From Locusta migratoria (lineage: Eukaryota > Arthropoda > Insecta > Orthoptera > Acrididae): DNA of 64,000 bases. The stretch is taken from positions 349,125,548 through 349,189,547 of the forward strand of contig CM048746.1 of the NCBI GenBank assembly GCA_026315105.1, read 5' to 3'. Below the pieces are notes generated by a model. The model searched no databases. It worked only from the letters and a program-made list of their open reading frames with translations, and was not told the DNA's origin. Position numbers and translations under genes: made by a program. Of this stretch, positions 23,180 to 34,859 are shown piece after piece (positions within the stretch are counted from its first letter, which is position 1; the number at the start of each line of letters is the position of its first letter).

Positions 23180-23816
23180 CTGCACGCGATCATTAGGTTC
23201 GTGGTTCACCAGAGAAGGACCATTCAATTCCCGAAACAGCAACATTTGGATGGACGCAAATCCGCATAGCACTTACGTTAAATCCTATCAGCGTAGGTTT
23301 AGCGTCAACATTTGGGCAGGTATCGTAGGCGACTTTTTGTTGGGTCCCGTCCTACTCCCTCCCCACTTAAATGGAATGACATATTTATCATTCCATGAAA
23401 ACGTCCTTCCGCTATACTTAGAAGACGTTCCCCTGGCGGTCCGTCAGGGAATGTGCTTCCAACACGATGGCGCACCGCCGCACCTTGCTTTTGCGGTACG
23501 TAAGCATTTAGATGTGTTGCACCCACAAAGGTGGATTGGCCGAGGCGGTCCATTCCTCTGGGCAGCTCGTTCACCAGATTTGACACGGTTAGACTTTTAT
23601 TTGTGGGGCCGTGTGAAGGAGATCGTCTACGCGACCCCAGTAGACACAACTGAAGAGCTTCTTGCGAGGGTAATTTTAGTCTTCGATGAAATCAGGGAAA
23701 CCTCTGATTTCAGAAAGCTTTCGGAGTCAATGACGCAGCTTTGCAATGCGTGCGTCAGGCTGGAGGAGGACACTTTGAACAGCTACTGTGAATTTAGTGT
23801 CACGTTTCGCTCCTGA
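23180..23816 (+). pseudogene. Mariner-family transposase, DD41D-spaced, defective
   Basis: Open from Met at 23250 for 188 codons, and the frame extends upstream (FTREGPFNSRNSNIWMDANP). Motifs: RFSVNIWAGIVGDFLLGPV, CFQHDGAPPH (second catalytic Asp), then WAARSPDLTRLDFYLWG (third Asp). Counting from the HD Asp to the LDF Asp leaves 41 residues, against 34 in classic mariner. The first catalytic Asp and the N-terminal DNA-binding domain are not readable: the segment before FTREG does not show the expected Asp block, and 22680-23180 is degenerate. The protein would cut and paste its own element; this copy is probably inactive although its C-terminal half is clean. Confidence 0.8.
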
Positions 23817-24175
23817 AATTAACGTTCTTACATTAAACAGCTGCCAAAATATCAGTTTATTGTTTTATGTTATACAATACTTTCCCAGCATTTGTTACAT
23901 GTATGACCATTGACTGTGTATGGCGTTTATTGTTTTTCCATATTTATGTCCAAACAGGTACATATTGTTAGATCTTTGTCAGATGCATTTATGAGCAATT
24001 ATTGAATGATATGGATACTGTAGCTTTCGGAATAAATGTGCATACTTGGGGCCAACGCCAATGTGTTTATGCAAAAAAAAAGATGTACAGTTCCGTTACT
24101 TACATGAAATCCGTAGATAAATGATTAGACAAAAAATGCAGATGTTTTTTCCCATTTGGATAAAAACAAAACGAT

Positions 24176-24252
24176 AACCCTCGTGGGGATCGAACTCAGG
24201 ACATTCTGTTTCACATGTCCAGCTCTCTACCCCCAGACCACAGTGTCTCACG
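24176..24252 (-). repeat. tRNA-like segment inside the mariner-like element
   Basis: On the minus strand: A-box-like tggtctgggggtagagagc, a hairpin ggacat...atgtcc in the anticodon position, then B-box-like gagttcgatcc. It lies between the transposase and the right TIR. A decayed tRNA-derived SINE or captured tRNA is possible. The T-stem does not pair well, so this is not a functional tRNA. Confidence 0.4.
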
Positions 24253-24499
24253 TTACAACAGCCTTTCATATGCAAGTTTATACCCATATGACTACAACAT
24301 GGAGGATACGTTTGGCAACGCTGCATCTTGTGGGCTGTTCGAATCTGCGTGCCAAACGACGTGATTGGCTAACTTGTAAGCTAAATAACTCGGAAACGGC
24401 GCGGCGTATCAAATTTTTTTCTTAACATTTATGCCTCAGTACAACCTGCCCTACAACGTCCTGTCCAGCATTTCAGACATTCTCTGACCACCCTATATA

Positions 24500-26325
24500 T
24501 AATGTTGTTGATGTGTGACAGGTATTTTCACAGATGTGTCAACGACATTACAAGGTTACAATGCAATGCAATTACTTCTTTGCTATTATCTACAGTATAT
24601 CTGGTTTTATTGGTATGTGTAGAGTATGTTTCTGCATTTATATGTAATTGCTTAGCCATATACTTGTTTGTCGAATTAATTCTGGTGTAATTTAGTGGTG
24701 TTTGAGGATCGTAATAATTTATTTCGTTTTGGTTGTTTCGATTTGTTCATTTGTACAAATGGTTGACATTAATGTCATATAGTATAATGGGCAATTTTTA
24801 CATCTTGTCAGACTGAAAATAAAAATGATTAAATTAATAGAAAGTGTGAAGTTTAACAAACTACGCATTCTTTACAATGTCTCTAAATGACATATACGAG
24901 GCAGTGGGCACAGAAGATTAGGACTGGTTGACACGAGAGTATCATTTCGTAATTTCAAATGCTCCTTCCTCATTGACGATGCGACATCGAAAATGTGTTT
25001 TATCAATTCTTATCGTGTTTCCACCTTAACTTCTTACACAATGTCTTTCATTGATCCCAGATGCAGTAATCTAGGGACGTTAAATATGAGCATCTGGTAG
25101 ACCAGTTGATAGGGCTCCTGCGAATTATACATCGATCTGGGAATAGCTGATTATTTTTTTATATATATTTCTTATGCTTCATTTGATACCTTAAGAAAAC
25201 AGAACTTGTGACCGCGATGTTAGTTAATTGTGTCACAGTGCGTTTACGCCAGACGGTGGCTCCGTGAAGAGAAAGTGTGACGGGGAAGCGTTTGACTTGT
25301 GACTAAGGGTGGTGCATGCACAACTGTGGCAAGCTTCTTTAATGTTGCCTATCCTTGTAAGGTGTCAATGTGACTATTAATTTATTAAATATAAAAATAC
25401 CTCTGGATGACATATTAATATAATTTCAGAGAAATAGGGATAAAACATTCTTTGTATACTACGAGGTAAAACATCAACACAACAATTTTCCACAAAAGAA
25501 AAAGGTATAAAATCCCACATTTACAGAATGACGGGTAACGGTACATCAATTTTAGAATTTAACAGTACATACCCGATGTCAGAAAAGATCAAAAAATATT
25601 TCAAAATAATTTCGAATAACAGTTATCATCCCATTATATTAAATTGTTTAATGATAATAGCAGTTCGATTTACGGTGAGATCATCTTCAGACCTAACTCT
25701 CCTTGATGATCTTAAAACACGCTGCAGGTCTGTCTTGCTGAGTGGAGGACACTGCTCAGTATTCAGCGAGAAAGAATATGCTTAGGTATTACGTTTCTTG
25801 CATTTTGAACAGCTACCTGTACTAAAATTCATAGTAATCCAACTTTTTCTTTGTCTCGCTAAATAAACGTTTCTGTTTGAACATTCACTAATGATTTTTC
25901 TCGAACCCTTGCACACTTTCTGTGTGTATATCTATTCTATAGTAACAGGCATGAATGTCAATCTTAAAACAAAACTTTTTTTATAATATGACAAAACTAA
26001 TCGAAGAACTACATGGATACACTTCAGTTTCAAAAGCGGACAGATTCAACAATTATTCCACAGTCGCCGAACTCCAGCTTTAGCGGATTTTCACGACTTA
26101 ACTATCGTCTTTTGTAACGTTGCATTACTGAAAGTAATGACATAAACGAGAGCAGACAATAGAATCTCACATGTTCATCTTAGATTAGATTAATATTTGC
26201 TCCATGAATACGAGATTTCGTAATAATGTGAGTCATTATAGTAAAAGATAAGATTACATGATGTACACTTTTTTATTCTATTTTTACATTATTTACTTTT
26301 CTATGTTTTGGTAAAAGTACTAATT
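24500..26325. other. No feature recognised
   Basis: AT-rich intron sequence. Short open frames at 24502 and 25528 have no motifs. Confidence 0.45.
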
Positions 26326-26329
26326 TCCA

Positions 26330-27330
26330 CGTAAAATGTATCTACTGAGTAGGAGTTGTCATTCAGAAATTCTTTCAGTTGGTTTTTAAATTCTGGTTGG
26401 GCTTATATCAGATATTTCATGTTATCTGGTAAGTGGCCAGAGACTTTTGTGGCAGCATAATTCACCTCCATCTGTGCAAAAATTAGATTTAATGTTGAAT
26501 AATGTAGATCATCCATCCTCCTAATGTGGAAGCTATGTACACTGTCATTACTTCTGAAATGCGCTGGGTTATTAATAACAAATTTCAAAAGAAATATATA
26601 TTGTGTAGATCCTTAGATCCTTAAATAAGTGTCTGCTACATGATCTTGGGTGGGCTCCAGGAATTATTCTAATTACACGCTTTTGTACAATGCTCAATTT
26701 TCTCAGTGGTGAATTACTCCAAAATATGATGCTATACAGAAGCAGTGGAGGAAAATACATATAGTAAGCTAATTAACTGTGATGTTTGTCACCAAAATTT
26801 GCAACTACCCTAATAGCATAAGTCTTTGAATTCAAGCGCTTTAGTTAATCGTCAATGTGTTTTTTCCAATTCAATTTCTCATCAATGCACACAACTGATA
26901 ACTTTGAATATTCTACCTTAGGTACAGACCTCTGTTCACAGTCAATATTTGTTATTGGGTGTCATATCATTTACTGTATGTATTGTGTTTGATCAAAGTT
27001 TGGTGAAAGTCAATTTGCAGAGAACCACTTATTAATTTTCTTAAAGACATTATTTACAATTTCAACAGTTAATTCTTGTTTGTGGGGAGTGATTACTATA
27101 CTTATTATACATGTATCTTCAGGAAAATGAAGTAGCTTTGCATCATAATGGATATAGAATGGTAAGTCATTAACATACATCAAGAACAGCAAAGGACAAA
27201 GTCTGAACCCTATGGGAGACCATTCTTTTGACAGGTTCCCTGTTTGAGGGATTAGCTGATTTTTAGAGTTTACCTGAACCGCAAACTTCAACTTTCCGCA
27301 CTCGCGCATTTAAGTTTGAAGTAAACCATT
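26330..27330 (-). mobile_element. LINE RT fragment (jockey/CR1-like)
   Basis: Minus strand: CPLLFLMYVNDLPFYIHYD (after motif B), an FPEDTCI stretch for motif C (FADDT-like, altered), KINKWFSAN, then NSPLRKLSIVQKRVIRII, HLFKDLRIYTIY, SNDSVHSFHIRRMDDLHYST, and YAATKVSGHLPDNMKYL. These are the thumb and C-terminal blocks of a non-LTR RT. Several stops; no endonuclease is present. Confidence 0.75.
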
Positions 27331-27339
27331 CGTGCACTA

Positions 27340-29760
27340 CCCCACTAACTGTAGGTGTTTCGACCATATGGTTTTAATTTTTCTGCCTCTCGTCTTAAAA
27401 ACTCGAAGGCGGACTTGGCCGTCTATGATATTAGGTTCTTTGATCTCACGTCAAGCGTCCACACCACCTACCCTTTGAGTCGTAAGATAGTGCTACGTTT
27501 CCGGTAGAGTGTAGACTCACGCCAACTCGGAGTACGACGTCACAACGTCTACGTTCTTGACATCATGCAAGCTAGGGAACCGATCTGACAGAAAAACTGC
27601 AGAAGCAAATGAGCAAAGATCGCTGTTAAAAAAAGTTTGTAAATAACTTTATTATTGAACTTGCCGAAAGCGGTAATGAATAAAGTTCAATGAGAAAGTT
27701 CCGAGTAAACTTTTTTAGAAGCCATCCTGGCTGTAGCAGATTTTCATTTGTTTCCTGTCAAATGCACGTAACGAGTTAGCGAGCAGCATCACACTTTATC
27801 AACGCGCCGATGAAGTGTTTCACAAATGTGGCGCATGAATTTCAGTATGTATCAAGAGAACGTACTTCTCCTTAAGACGCAAACGACTGGACGGACATTG
27901 AAGGAAGTAATTAATTCGTAATTTTAATTGAATTTTTATTGTTACATGAAGACAGTATGATTTATTCTCTTTTACACAGAACATCAATGGAACCGATGAA
28001 CAAAGGAAAAATTGCATGATATCCGTAACAGTTCCGAAAGTGACACTGCATCAGAACAGAACGCAAGGAATTTCGCAAAGAAGTGGCAGATGAAATAATA
28101 ATGTTTCTGATAATGAGCCAGTGGATTGCATGGTGTCGTTGAGGAGTATGATGACTAAGATACGTCTTTAATAAGTAAAAGTGATACTGACATGTCGTTA
28201 ATCATCCATGTCGTACGGGGAGCCATAAATTGCGTCTCCTGAAACACAGTAATGGAAATCGTTATTCATAGAGCAGGTACAAATCATAACTAAACTTTTT
28301 ATGTCACATTTTCAAGATACTTCTGTGAGCAAAATATCCAATACTATGAACGCCGTTGTAATAGAATGTAAGTTATTTATATCGACTATTTTATTATCTT
28401 TATATGATACTGACGAGATTGCCGATTAATAGGCAGACGAATCAGGAAAACTACCCTGTAAAGGAGACAAGTCGTCCTTTTCTGTCATACAGTTGTAGTG
28501 GTAAATATTGTGACAATGAAGAAAAAGACAAAGTGTGGAGAAATAACTGAGAGTTTGGAAACGTTTTTCAAATAAATCTGTCAATGATTTTCTCACGCTA
28601 CACGCATCAAACAGTATATTATAACATGAAGGGATCAAAGTATTCAAGTTTTTGTGATGCATGACACATATTACGTTACTGTAGTCGCACAGAAAAACAG
28701 CAGTTATAACGTTCTGCGGTACACAGAGCTCCACAACAAAAAGTGTTACTCTTTTGGTACTGATAATCCCTGTAACCAGAAATCGTGACTACCACTGTGT
28801 AACTATAACTGATCCGCATGAATTGTCTCCCGTAACACGTATAGTCACAAGTGTTTCGTACCTGACAGGTGAAGAATAAGCTGTACGCAACACACATGCA
28901 GGTGACGGCTATCTTATCTCAGGCAACGTAAGTGTGCCACTTCGACGGCGAACGACATTGAGGTTTCTTAATCTCTGGCCAACTACTGTCCCTAATCTCT
29001 AAATTGCACAACAAATGCTGGTTGTGCAAGTATAGTATTAGTAAACAGTGAAAATTAAGCAACAGTTGTATGTAATAGGCAAATACTATACACATCGTCG
29101 ATTACTATGAAAAGGTTTAAGGAAAAGAAAGACATAAGAAAGTGTGTGTAACGTCCTACGCTTATATAATCAGGCAGTGAAAATGGCTACATATCCATTG
29201 TTTCAATTCCAAATAAAAATATTTAATGTTGGACGGTTATCATGGGAGCAGTACCAAGAGCGCACAAAATTTAAGTACCAGCGAGCTATTTTCATTTATC
29301 TGTCAGCTCTCGAGTTATTAGGCCCACTCTTATTTTTATTTCAAAATCTTCTACTGTGATAGCTGTGTATTTGCGCCTCCTGTGGTGCGACAATCGTTTT
29401 AATTACTCTCACTCGTGATATTTCTTATCTCAGTTGTTCTACTTCTGAGTGATCAATGGGGATACATTTTTTTTGGGGGGAGGGGGGGGTGGCACAAGGC
29501 TGAGGAGGGTGAACATGTCCTGTGAAAGGCGTTGCGAGACTAATTTTAAAATACACACGCAAAATTTTATTACAGTGATTATCGTATAACTGATATAGGA
29601 AACACCCAAAATATGCTCTAAAGACACAGCCGGACATATCCAGTTTCATACTTGGCGTGGTGTGAGTTATCCATATTAATAACATCTTCAGTTAAACACA
29701 TGCATTAATAATGGTCAGTTACTGGCAGAAATCGCGATTTGCTAATAAAGTTTTTTTTTC
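27340..29760. other. No feature recognised
   Basis: Intron DNA without family motifs. A G/T-rich patch lies at 29467-29493. Confidence 0.45.

Positions 29761-29764
<4 letters not shown>

Positions 29765-29813
<49 letters not shown>
29765..29813 (+). repeat. Poly-A, 49 bp
   Basis: Uninterrupted A49 preceded by tttttttttcgttt. Adjacent to the Tc1-like relic. Confidence 0.9.
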
Positions 29814-29814
<1 letters not shown>

Positions 29815-29828
29815 AAGATCGACTGATA

Positions 29829-30240
29829 GCTGAAAATTTCGGAATATTGGAAACATATCGCAGTCGCGGAGCTCAAACCATGGAAAGTAATTTTACATTT
29901 CAACCGGATATTGCACGACCGCATGTTGCAGGTCCTGTGTGGGCCTTTCTAGATACGGAAAATTTTCGATTGATGCCTGCCCAGCACATTCTCTAGATAT
30001 GTCACCAACTGCAAACGTCTGATCAATGATGGCCTAGCAACTGGCTCGTCACAATACGCCATTCACTACTCTTGATGAACTTTGGTATCGTGTTTGAATG
30101 GGCACCTGTACCTGTCCTCGTCATCCAAGCTCTGTTTGACTCAATGCCCAGGCGTTTCAAGGCCGTTATCACTACCAGAGATGGTTATTCTGGGTACTGA
30201 TTTCTCAGGATCTATGCACCCAAACTGCATGAAAATTTAA
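29829..30240 (+). pseudogene. Tc1-like transposase C-terminal relic
   Basis: Readable with frameshifts: FQPDIARPHVAGPVWAFL (the second Asp region, normally QQDNARPH), ARS-like SLDMSPTANVW (SPTENVW expected, catalytic Glu replaced by Ala), RLARHNTPFTTLDELWYRV, SLFDSMPRR, AVITTRDGYSGY. Typical of the C-terminal third of Tc1-type DD34E transposases. No TIRs could be defined; a SINE cuts its end. Confidence 0.75.
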
Positions 30241-30243
30241 TCA

Positions 30244-30327
30244 AAAAAAGTTTGTAGATCTGTCGGACTAAAATGCGTGGTCATCAGTCCGTAGCTTACA
30301 AACTACTTAAACTAAGTAAAACTAATC

Positions 30328-30363
<36 letters not shown>

Positions 30364-30453
30364 ATGCCCCAGGGAGGACTCGAACCTCCGACGGCGAGCA
30401 GCCGCGCGCTCCGCAGCGAGGCGCCTTAGACCCCTCGGCTACTCCACCGCGGC
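30244..30453 (-). mobile_element. SINE-B, 13-bp TSD
   Basis: Minus-strand copy with a (CA)n block. Head ccgcggtggagtagccgag at the right. Perfect TSD gaaaatttaatca at 30231-30243 and 30454-30466. Confidence 0.92.
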
Positions 30454-30571
30454 GAAAATTTAATCATATGTCAGTTTTAGTATAATATATTTGTCCAATG
30501 AATACCCGTTTATCATCTGCAGTTCATCTTGGTGTAGCAATTTTAATGGTCAGTAGTGCATATTGATTTAA

Positions 30572-30772
30572 GTAAAATGTTTGTAAATCTAAGGGACTTA
30601 ACGACGGGTTATTAGTCCCTAAGCTTACAAAACTACTTACACTAACTTAAAGTAACTTATGCTAAGGACAACACGAACACCCATGCCCGAGGAAGGACTC
30701 GAACTACCGACGGCGAAAGGCCGCGCGCACCGCAGAAGGGCGCCTCAGTGCACACGGCTATTCTGCTGCGGC
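30572..30772 (-). mobile_element. SINE, A-type tail with B-type head, 11-bp TSD
   Basis: The tail resembles SINE-A (agggacttaac...agtccctaag on plus) while the head region (gccgcgcgc, gcggtgcgcgcggcc-like on minus) resembles SINE-B. Perfect TSD tattgatttaa at 30561-30571 and 30773-30783. Confidence 0.85.
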
Positions 30773-30900
30773 TATTGATTTAATTTCCTTTTCTGCGTTG
30801 TCCTGTATCTTTGAGAATCTCTCTTCTCCTGTGTTGAAGTTCGTTACCTTGTTGCCTTCTTATAGCTCTGCTTTGAGTATGATTTGTATGAGGTACGTGT

Positions 30901-31091
30901 TCAAATGTTCGTTAAGCTTATGGGATTTAACTGCGGAGTCATCAATCCACAAACTTAGAAACTACTTATGAACTACCGTATACTAAAGACGACACAAATA
31001 TCCGTGCCAGAGGGAGGATTCGAACCCCTGACGGGGTACGGCCTCTCTCATCGGAGCATAGCGCTTCAATACGTTTGGACACCGCGGCTCT
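30901..31091 (-). mobile_element. SINE-A variant, 8-bp TSD
   Basis: Diverged minus-strand copy (head ccgcggtgtccaaacg). TSD gtacgtgt at 30893-30900 and 31092-31099. Confidence 0.8.
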
Positions 31092-31099
31092 GTACGTGT

Positions 31100-31820
31100 A
31101 ATTATAATACAAGGGACTGATATCCCTTGATTTTTGGTCCAAAATTTACCAACAAAGAACAACAAAATCCGCTTTTCAGTGCCCTGCAGCATTTGGTCTA
31201 TGTAACTATTTATAGGGGCAAGAAAACTGTCTGTCCTAATTTTAAAAAAATGATCATGTAGTTTTAAGCCACTCTTATGAGGTAAAAGTCTTATGTTAAA
31301 TTAAATACGATAAGGAAAATATTACAATTATAATCTATGTGGTTGTCGTGAAGCTGACGGCACTTTAGTCAAAAATTTTTCAACCATTAATCCAAAATGG
31401 AAACAGTGCTTTCCAACAAACATCACATCTACATCGTGTCTGTAAAGTCACGCCAAATTTATCCACTAACTGAAAGCAAAACAAGAGATAATTGTGACAC
31501 CTTTAACAAATAAAACAAAAACTCTCTAAGTTTATATATTACGTAATTTTCAGTGCTGTGCGCTCACGATTAATGTTTCGGCAATCAAATGAAGCGAATT
31601 ACGCTGCTGTAGCAGATCAGGCCCTTTTAGTCAAAATGTGGACCATAAGAATGGGAAAACTAACAGCGTTACTTAACACGAATTTCCGGTCGATAAAAAA
31701 TAAGAAACATAAGATTACGTCTCATTTGTAGAGAAAACTTCACGTCAAATACGCCTACACGACAAATTCATCAGTGGTTTGCAGTGAATATTTTACCGTT
31801 GCAAAGTATAAATCGGATTC

Positions 31821-31872
<52 letters not shown>

Positions 31873-33300
31873 TTCCCGAAATAGGGAACGTTCACAGCAG
31901 ATTTGTCAAATTATCCTATCAATAAAATACCAGTACCAACAGTATGTTGGCGATTAATTGAAAAGCAGAAATCAAATAATCAGGTATGTAATAAAAGTAA
32001 AAGAAGTGCTAAATAAGAACCCCTCACTTTTCTGCTATTAAATGCAGTTACAGTAGTTGAATTTCAAACAAAAGACGACGAGCATTATTTTTTTCAGATA
32101 CTCGGTTTAATACTGTTACGCTTTCAACAATGGCCTACGTCGGTGAATACATTGTAATTCAAGTACTGAATTAAATATTCAATTCAACCTGTACAGTAGG
32201 AGACTCATTTCAACCAATGAAAATAAATGTGTATAAATGGTAATTTCCTACTGAAAGACCACTGTTAATTGTAAAATTAACTCTGGCTGAAAGGAGCCAG
32301 TTGAAAGTTTACTTTAAACATATAATTCTGGCCGTAAAACATCAGCTAAAGGATTAGCGTGAACCATTAACTACTTTCTGCAACAGAATCTTGTTCCCTG
32401 GCCCCAGAATTTAGAACGGACTCAAAATTTACGTTAGCAGCAGGAAGACAAAGAGACGGTGGCGTTCACACATCGTAGATCACGAGAATTACACACAATC
32501 ATTGAAATACAAGCCACCCCGAACTAAACCATTTCATGAAGATGGCTGTGAAAACATTTCTGGCGCAACGGAATTAAAAATACGACATAAGCTTCTAAAT
32601 TTGTTCTCAGTACTATGAAAAACAACATTAAATAAAAAGGAAGAGTATTCATTAACTAATATACATAAGTAGAACAATATTTCACTGATAATAACCTATT
32701 TATTCAGTTCAAACATGAGCAAATGGGGGAACCAATTTTGTTAAACAATAAAAATGCATCACATTGACGGCTAACTTAAGGTAATCTGAAATGAACACCG
32801 TCGGGGGAGGGATTTACAATCAACAAGTATTCAGGCACACACACGCGCGAAGCAAAGCGAAACTCACCCAACTCAGCATGTCGATACGAAGCAGAAGCAG
32901 GCGCCGCTATCGTAGGCGATATTCAGCGAACCAGGATGTACAACACAAGACCAGAAAAAATAAACTTCGTACGTCGCTCTGGTCTGTCTTTCTTTACTTG
33001 AGAAGGTACGCGATAACAGCGAGATTAAATTTCATTCAATCAGGCCGTGAGCATGCAGAATTATTGAGACACACGGCACGTGTCTGCTGCATTACATATT
33101 TGCACCCCACTGAAGGCGAAGTGCTTAAAGATCGCATTCATTTAATCAAAAACGAGCAGAATCACAGATTACGAAGCAAGAATACATAGTAGGAAGGCAC
33201 TGGTGTGTGAGCAGTGGCGAGTACTCAAATGACTAGCTATAAACCCTTGATGTCGGAGTTCGGAGCCACATGGTTTTCGAAAACCAATAAAAATACAAAA
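31100..33300. other. No gene recognised; A49 tract at 31822
   Basis: AT-rich. A pure A49 at 31822-31870 is flanked by gattcc on both sides. A 132-codon open frame at 32791-33189 (+) has an Arg-rich segment (RSRSRRRYRRRY) but no family match that I recognise. Confidence 0.4.
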
Positions 33301-33303
33301 TGT

Positions 33304-33475
33304 TCATAGAATATATGACATCAACTGCGATTGGGCAAAGCTGAAAATGTGTACCCAACCGGGATTCGAACCCGGATCTCCTGCTTTCTAGGCAGTTGCG
33401 CTGACCCCTGCACCACTGGGGACACAGTAATCACCGCACCTGCAAGGACTACCCATGCACGCCTCCCGTCAGATA
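33304..33475 (-). mobile_element. SINE-C (tRNA-derived)
   Basis: On the minus strand: gggaggcgtgcatgggtagt, then tRNA-like tccccagtggtgcaggggtc, ctgcctagaaagcag anticodon-like hairpin, gggttcgaatcccggt, and tail caactgatgtcatatattctatgaa-like. The same sequence occurs at 59215-59393. It abuts the LINE RNase H fragment. Confidence 0.8.
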
Positions 33476-34312
33476 CACACCACAGTGATTAGACCCAGGA
33501 TCACCTATGGGGCGGTCGTGTTGTGGAAGAAGGTAGAACAGCAGGTTGCTGCTAAGGAGCTTGCTAAGATTCAGAGATTAGCCTGCTTAGCCATAACAGG
33601 CGGAATTAGCTGCACACCAACTGCTGGGATGGAAATCATGCTGGATATGTCCCCATTACACCTTTGGGTCAAGATGGAGGCAGCGGCTGGTGCAGACAGA
33701 CTCAAATCTGGAAACAACTGGAATTCTTTGGGATATCCAGAATCACACACTAAAATAGTGAGTTACGTAAATATAGGAAAGGTTGGGGAATTGCCAGCCG
33801 ACTACATTATAACCCCATACTGCTTCAACAATCCTTTCAGTATAACAATTGGAAGTAGGGAGCAGTGGGAGAAAATAGTTCGACACCGTACGGGGGATAT
33901 TGTCTGGTTCACTGATGGGTCAAAATCGGACCAAGGTGTTGGGGCCGGGGTATATGGGGTGCAGCCAAGACTGGAGGGCGTCATCTCTCTAGGAAAACTG
34001 GCCTCAGTATTCCAGGCCGAAATCACTGCCATCTGGGCGTGTGTGGAGGAGAATTTGCGTAGGTGCTACAAAGATCGTAGCATCTATATCTATTCAGACA
34101 GCCAGGCAGCCCTGAGATCACTGGCAGCTCCTGCAACAAGGTCTAAAATTGTTGCAGAATGTCATAGGGTTCTGATGGAGCTAGGGGAAAGCAATAGAGT
34201 AAACCTATTGTGGGTCCCTGGCCATTCGGGGATCAGTGGCAACGAACATGCCGACAGATTAGCCAGGATGGGGGCAGAGACCTCTGATTGTGGCCTTGAC
34301 CGTTCCTCGTCA
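33476..34312 (+). mobile_element. LINE RT thumb plus intact RNase H domain (I/R1/LOA type)
   Basis: One open frame for about 280 codons, in two parts. The first is the end of the RT: VIRPRITYGAVVLW, KIQRLACLAITGG, PTAGMEIMLDMSPLHL. The second is a full RNase H domain with all acidic residues: DIVWFTDGSKSDQGVGAGVY, FQAEITAIWAC, YIYSDSQAALRSL, LLWVPGHSGISGNEHADRLA. RNase H would remove the RNA strand during retrotransposition. It is the cleanest LINE coding segment in the intron, but is truncated on both sides and joined to unrelated inverse-strand sequence at ~34315. Confidence 0.85.
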
Positions 34313-34319
34313 ACGAGGT

Positions 34320-34705
34320 TCGGTCCAGGGCGCTTTTTGAGGAACGTTTCGCCCGTATCCAAGGGCGAACTTCATAATTTTCCAGTCGTTTTCGTCTTCG
34401 AAAGAAATCGTTAACGCCTTTCCGCTTGCATCGGACGTGGCTGAGAACTTGAACTTTGTTCTCTATTCGATTTCTTTCTTCAGATCTGGCCAGCGGCGTT
34501 TCCCATCATCATTTACGACGATGTGGAACTTGCCTTGGCCGTCTTTTCTTCCCGGTTTGTCGGCCGGTCTTCTTCTTGCCTCCGTCGTCTCTGAGGTTGG
34601 TTCCTTCTTCCCGCTTGCCGCAGTATTGTTGCTTTCGCCGGCTGCTGCCTCGGTTTCTTGATCGTTGGTTACATTCTTCTTTGCCTGCGGCTGCTTTGGC
34701 GCCAT
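34320..34705 (-). pseudogene. LINE ORF1-like start, one in-frame stop
   Basis: On the minus strand a Met at 34705 begins MAPKQPQAKKNVTNDQETEA. It continues polar and low-complexity, then GKFHIVVNDDGKRRWPDLKK, a TAG at 34465, and the same frame goes on KFKFSATSDASGKALTISFE, NDWKIMKFALGYGRNVPQ until it meets the opposite-strand RNase H fragment. The layout (disordered basic N-terminus, then a folded segment) fits a LINE ORF1/gag-like protein. The exact family is not recognised. The tandem monomers just upstream would be its 5'-UTR. Confidence 0.5.
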
Positions 34706-34859
34706 CGCAGATGTCTTCTACTTCCTTGGATGTTGACACGACAACTTTGCAGCATCTTAACAAAGACACTCCAAGCAGTGCTTTCTTCATCGCCTGTGCA
34801 CCAGCGAGCGAAGCGAGCGCTCTGGCCGCTGGCACGAGACTGACGGCTCACTGAACTTG

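Larger units (their letters stand above)
22507..24493 (+). mobile_element. Mariner-like (IS630-Tc1-mariner) element with ~170-200 bp TIRs
   Basis: The left TIR runs from gtggtcagaaaatgtctgaa (about 22507) to about 22678. It matches the inverse of the right TIR (24300-24493, ending cattctctgaccaccc then TATA). The shared inner blocks are gatacgccgc.ccgtttccgag, gttagccaatcacgtcg and gcgttgccaaacgta. The right TIR has ~25 bp not present in the left. A degenerate transposase lies at 23180-23816. The target appears to be TA. Confidence 0.85.

Noticed and set aside
32791..33189. 132-codon open frame with Arg-rich stretch as a small basic protein gene
   Set aside because: No family similarity recognised, no promoter or poly-A context, and the Arg run comes from a simple gcagaagcaggcgccgc-type sequence.
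33338..33430. Candidate tRNA gene
   Set aside because: tRNA-like, but repeated at 59215-59393 with the same non-tRNA flanks and tail, so it is a SINE head.
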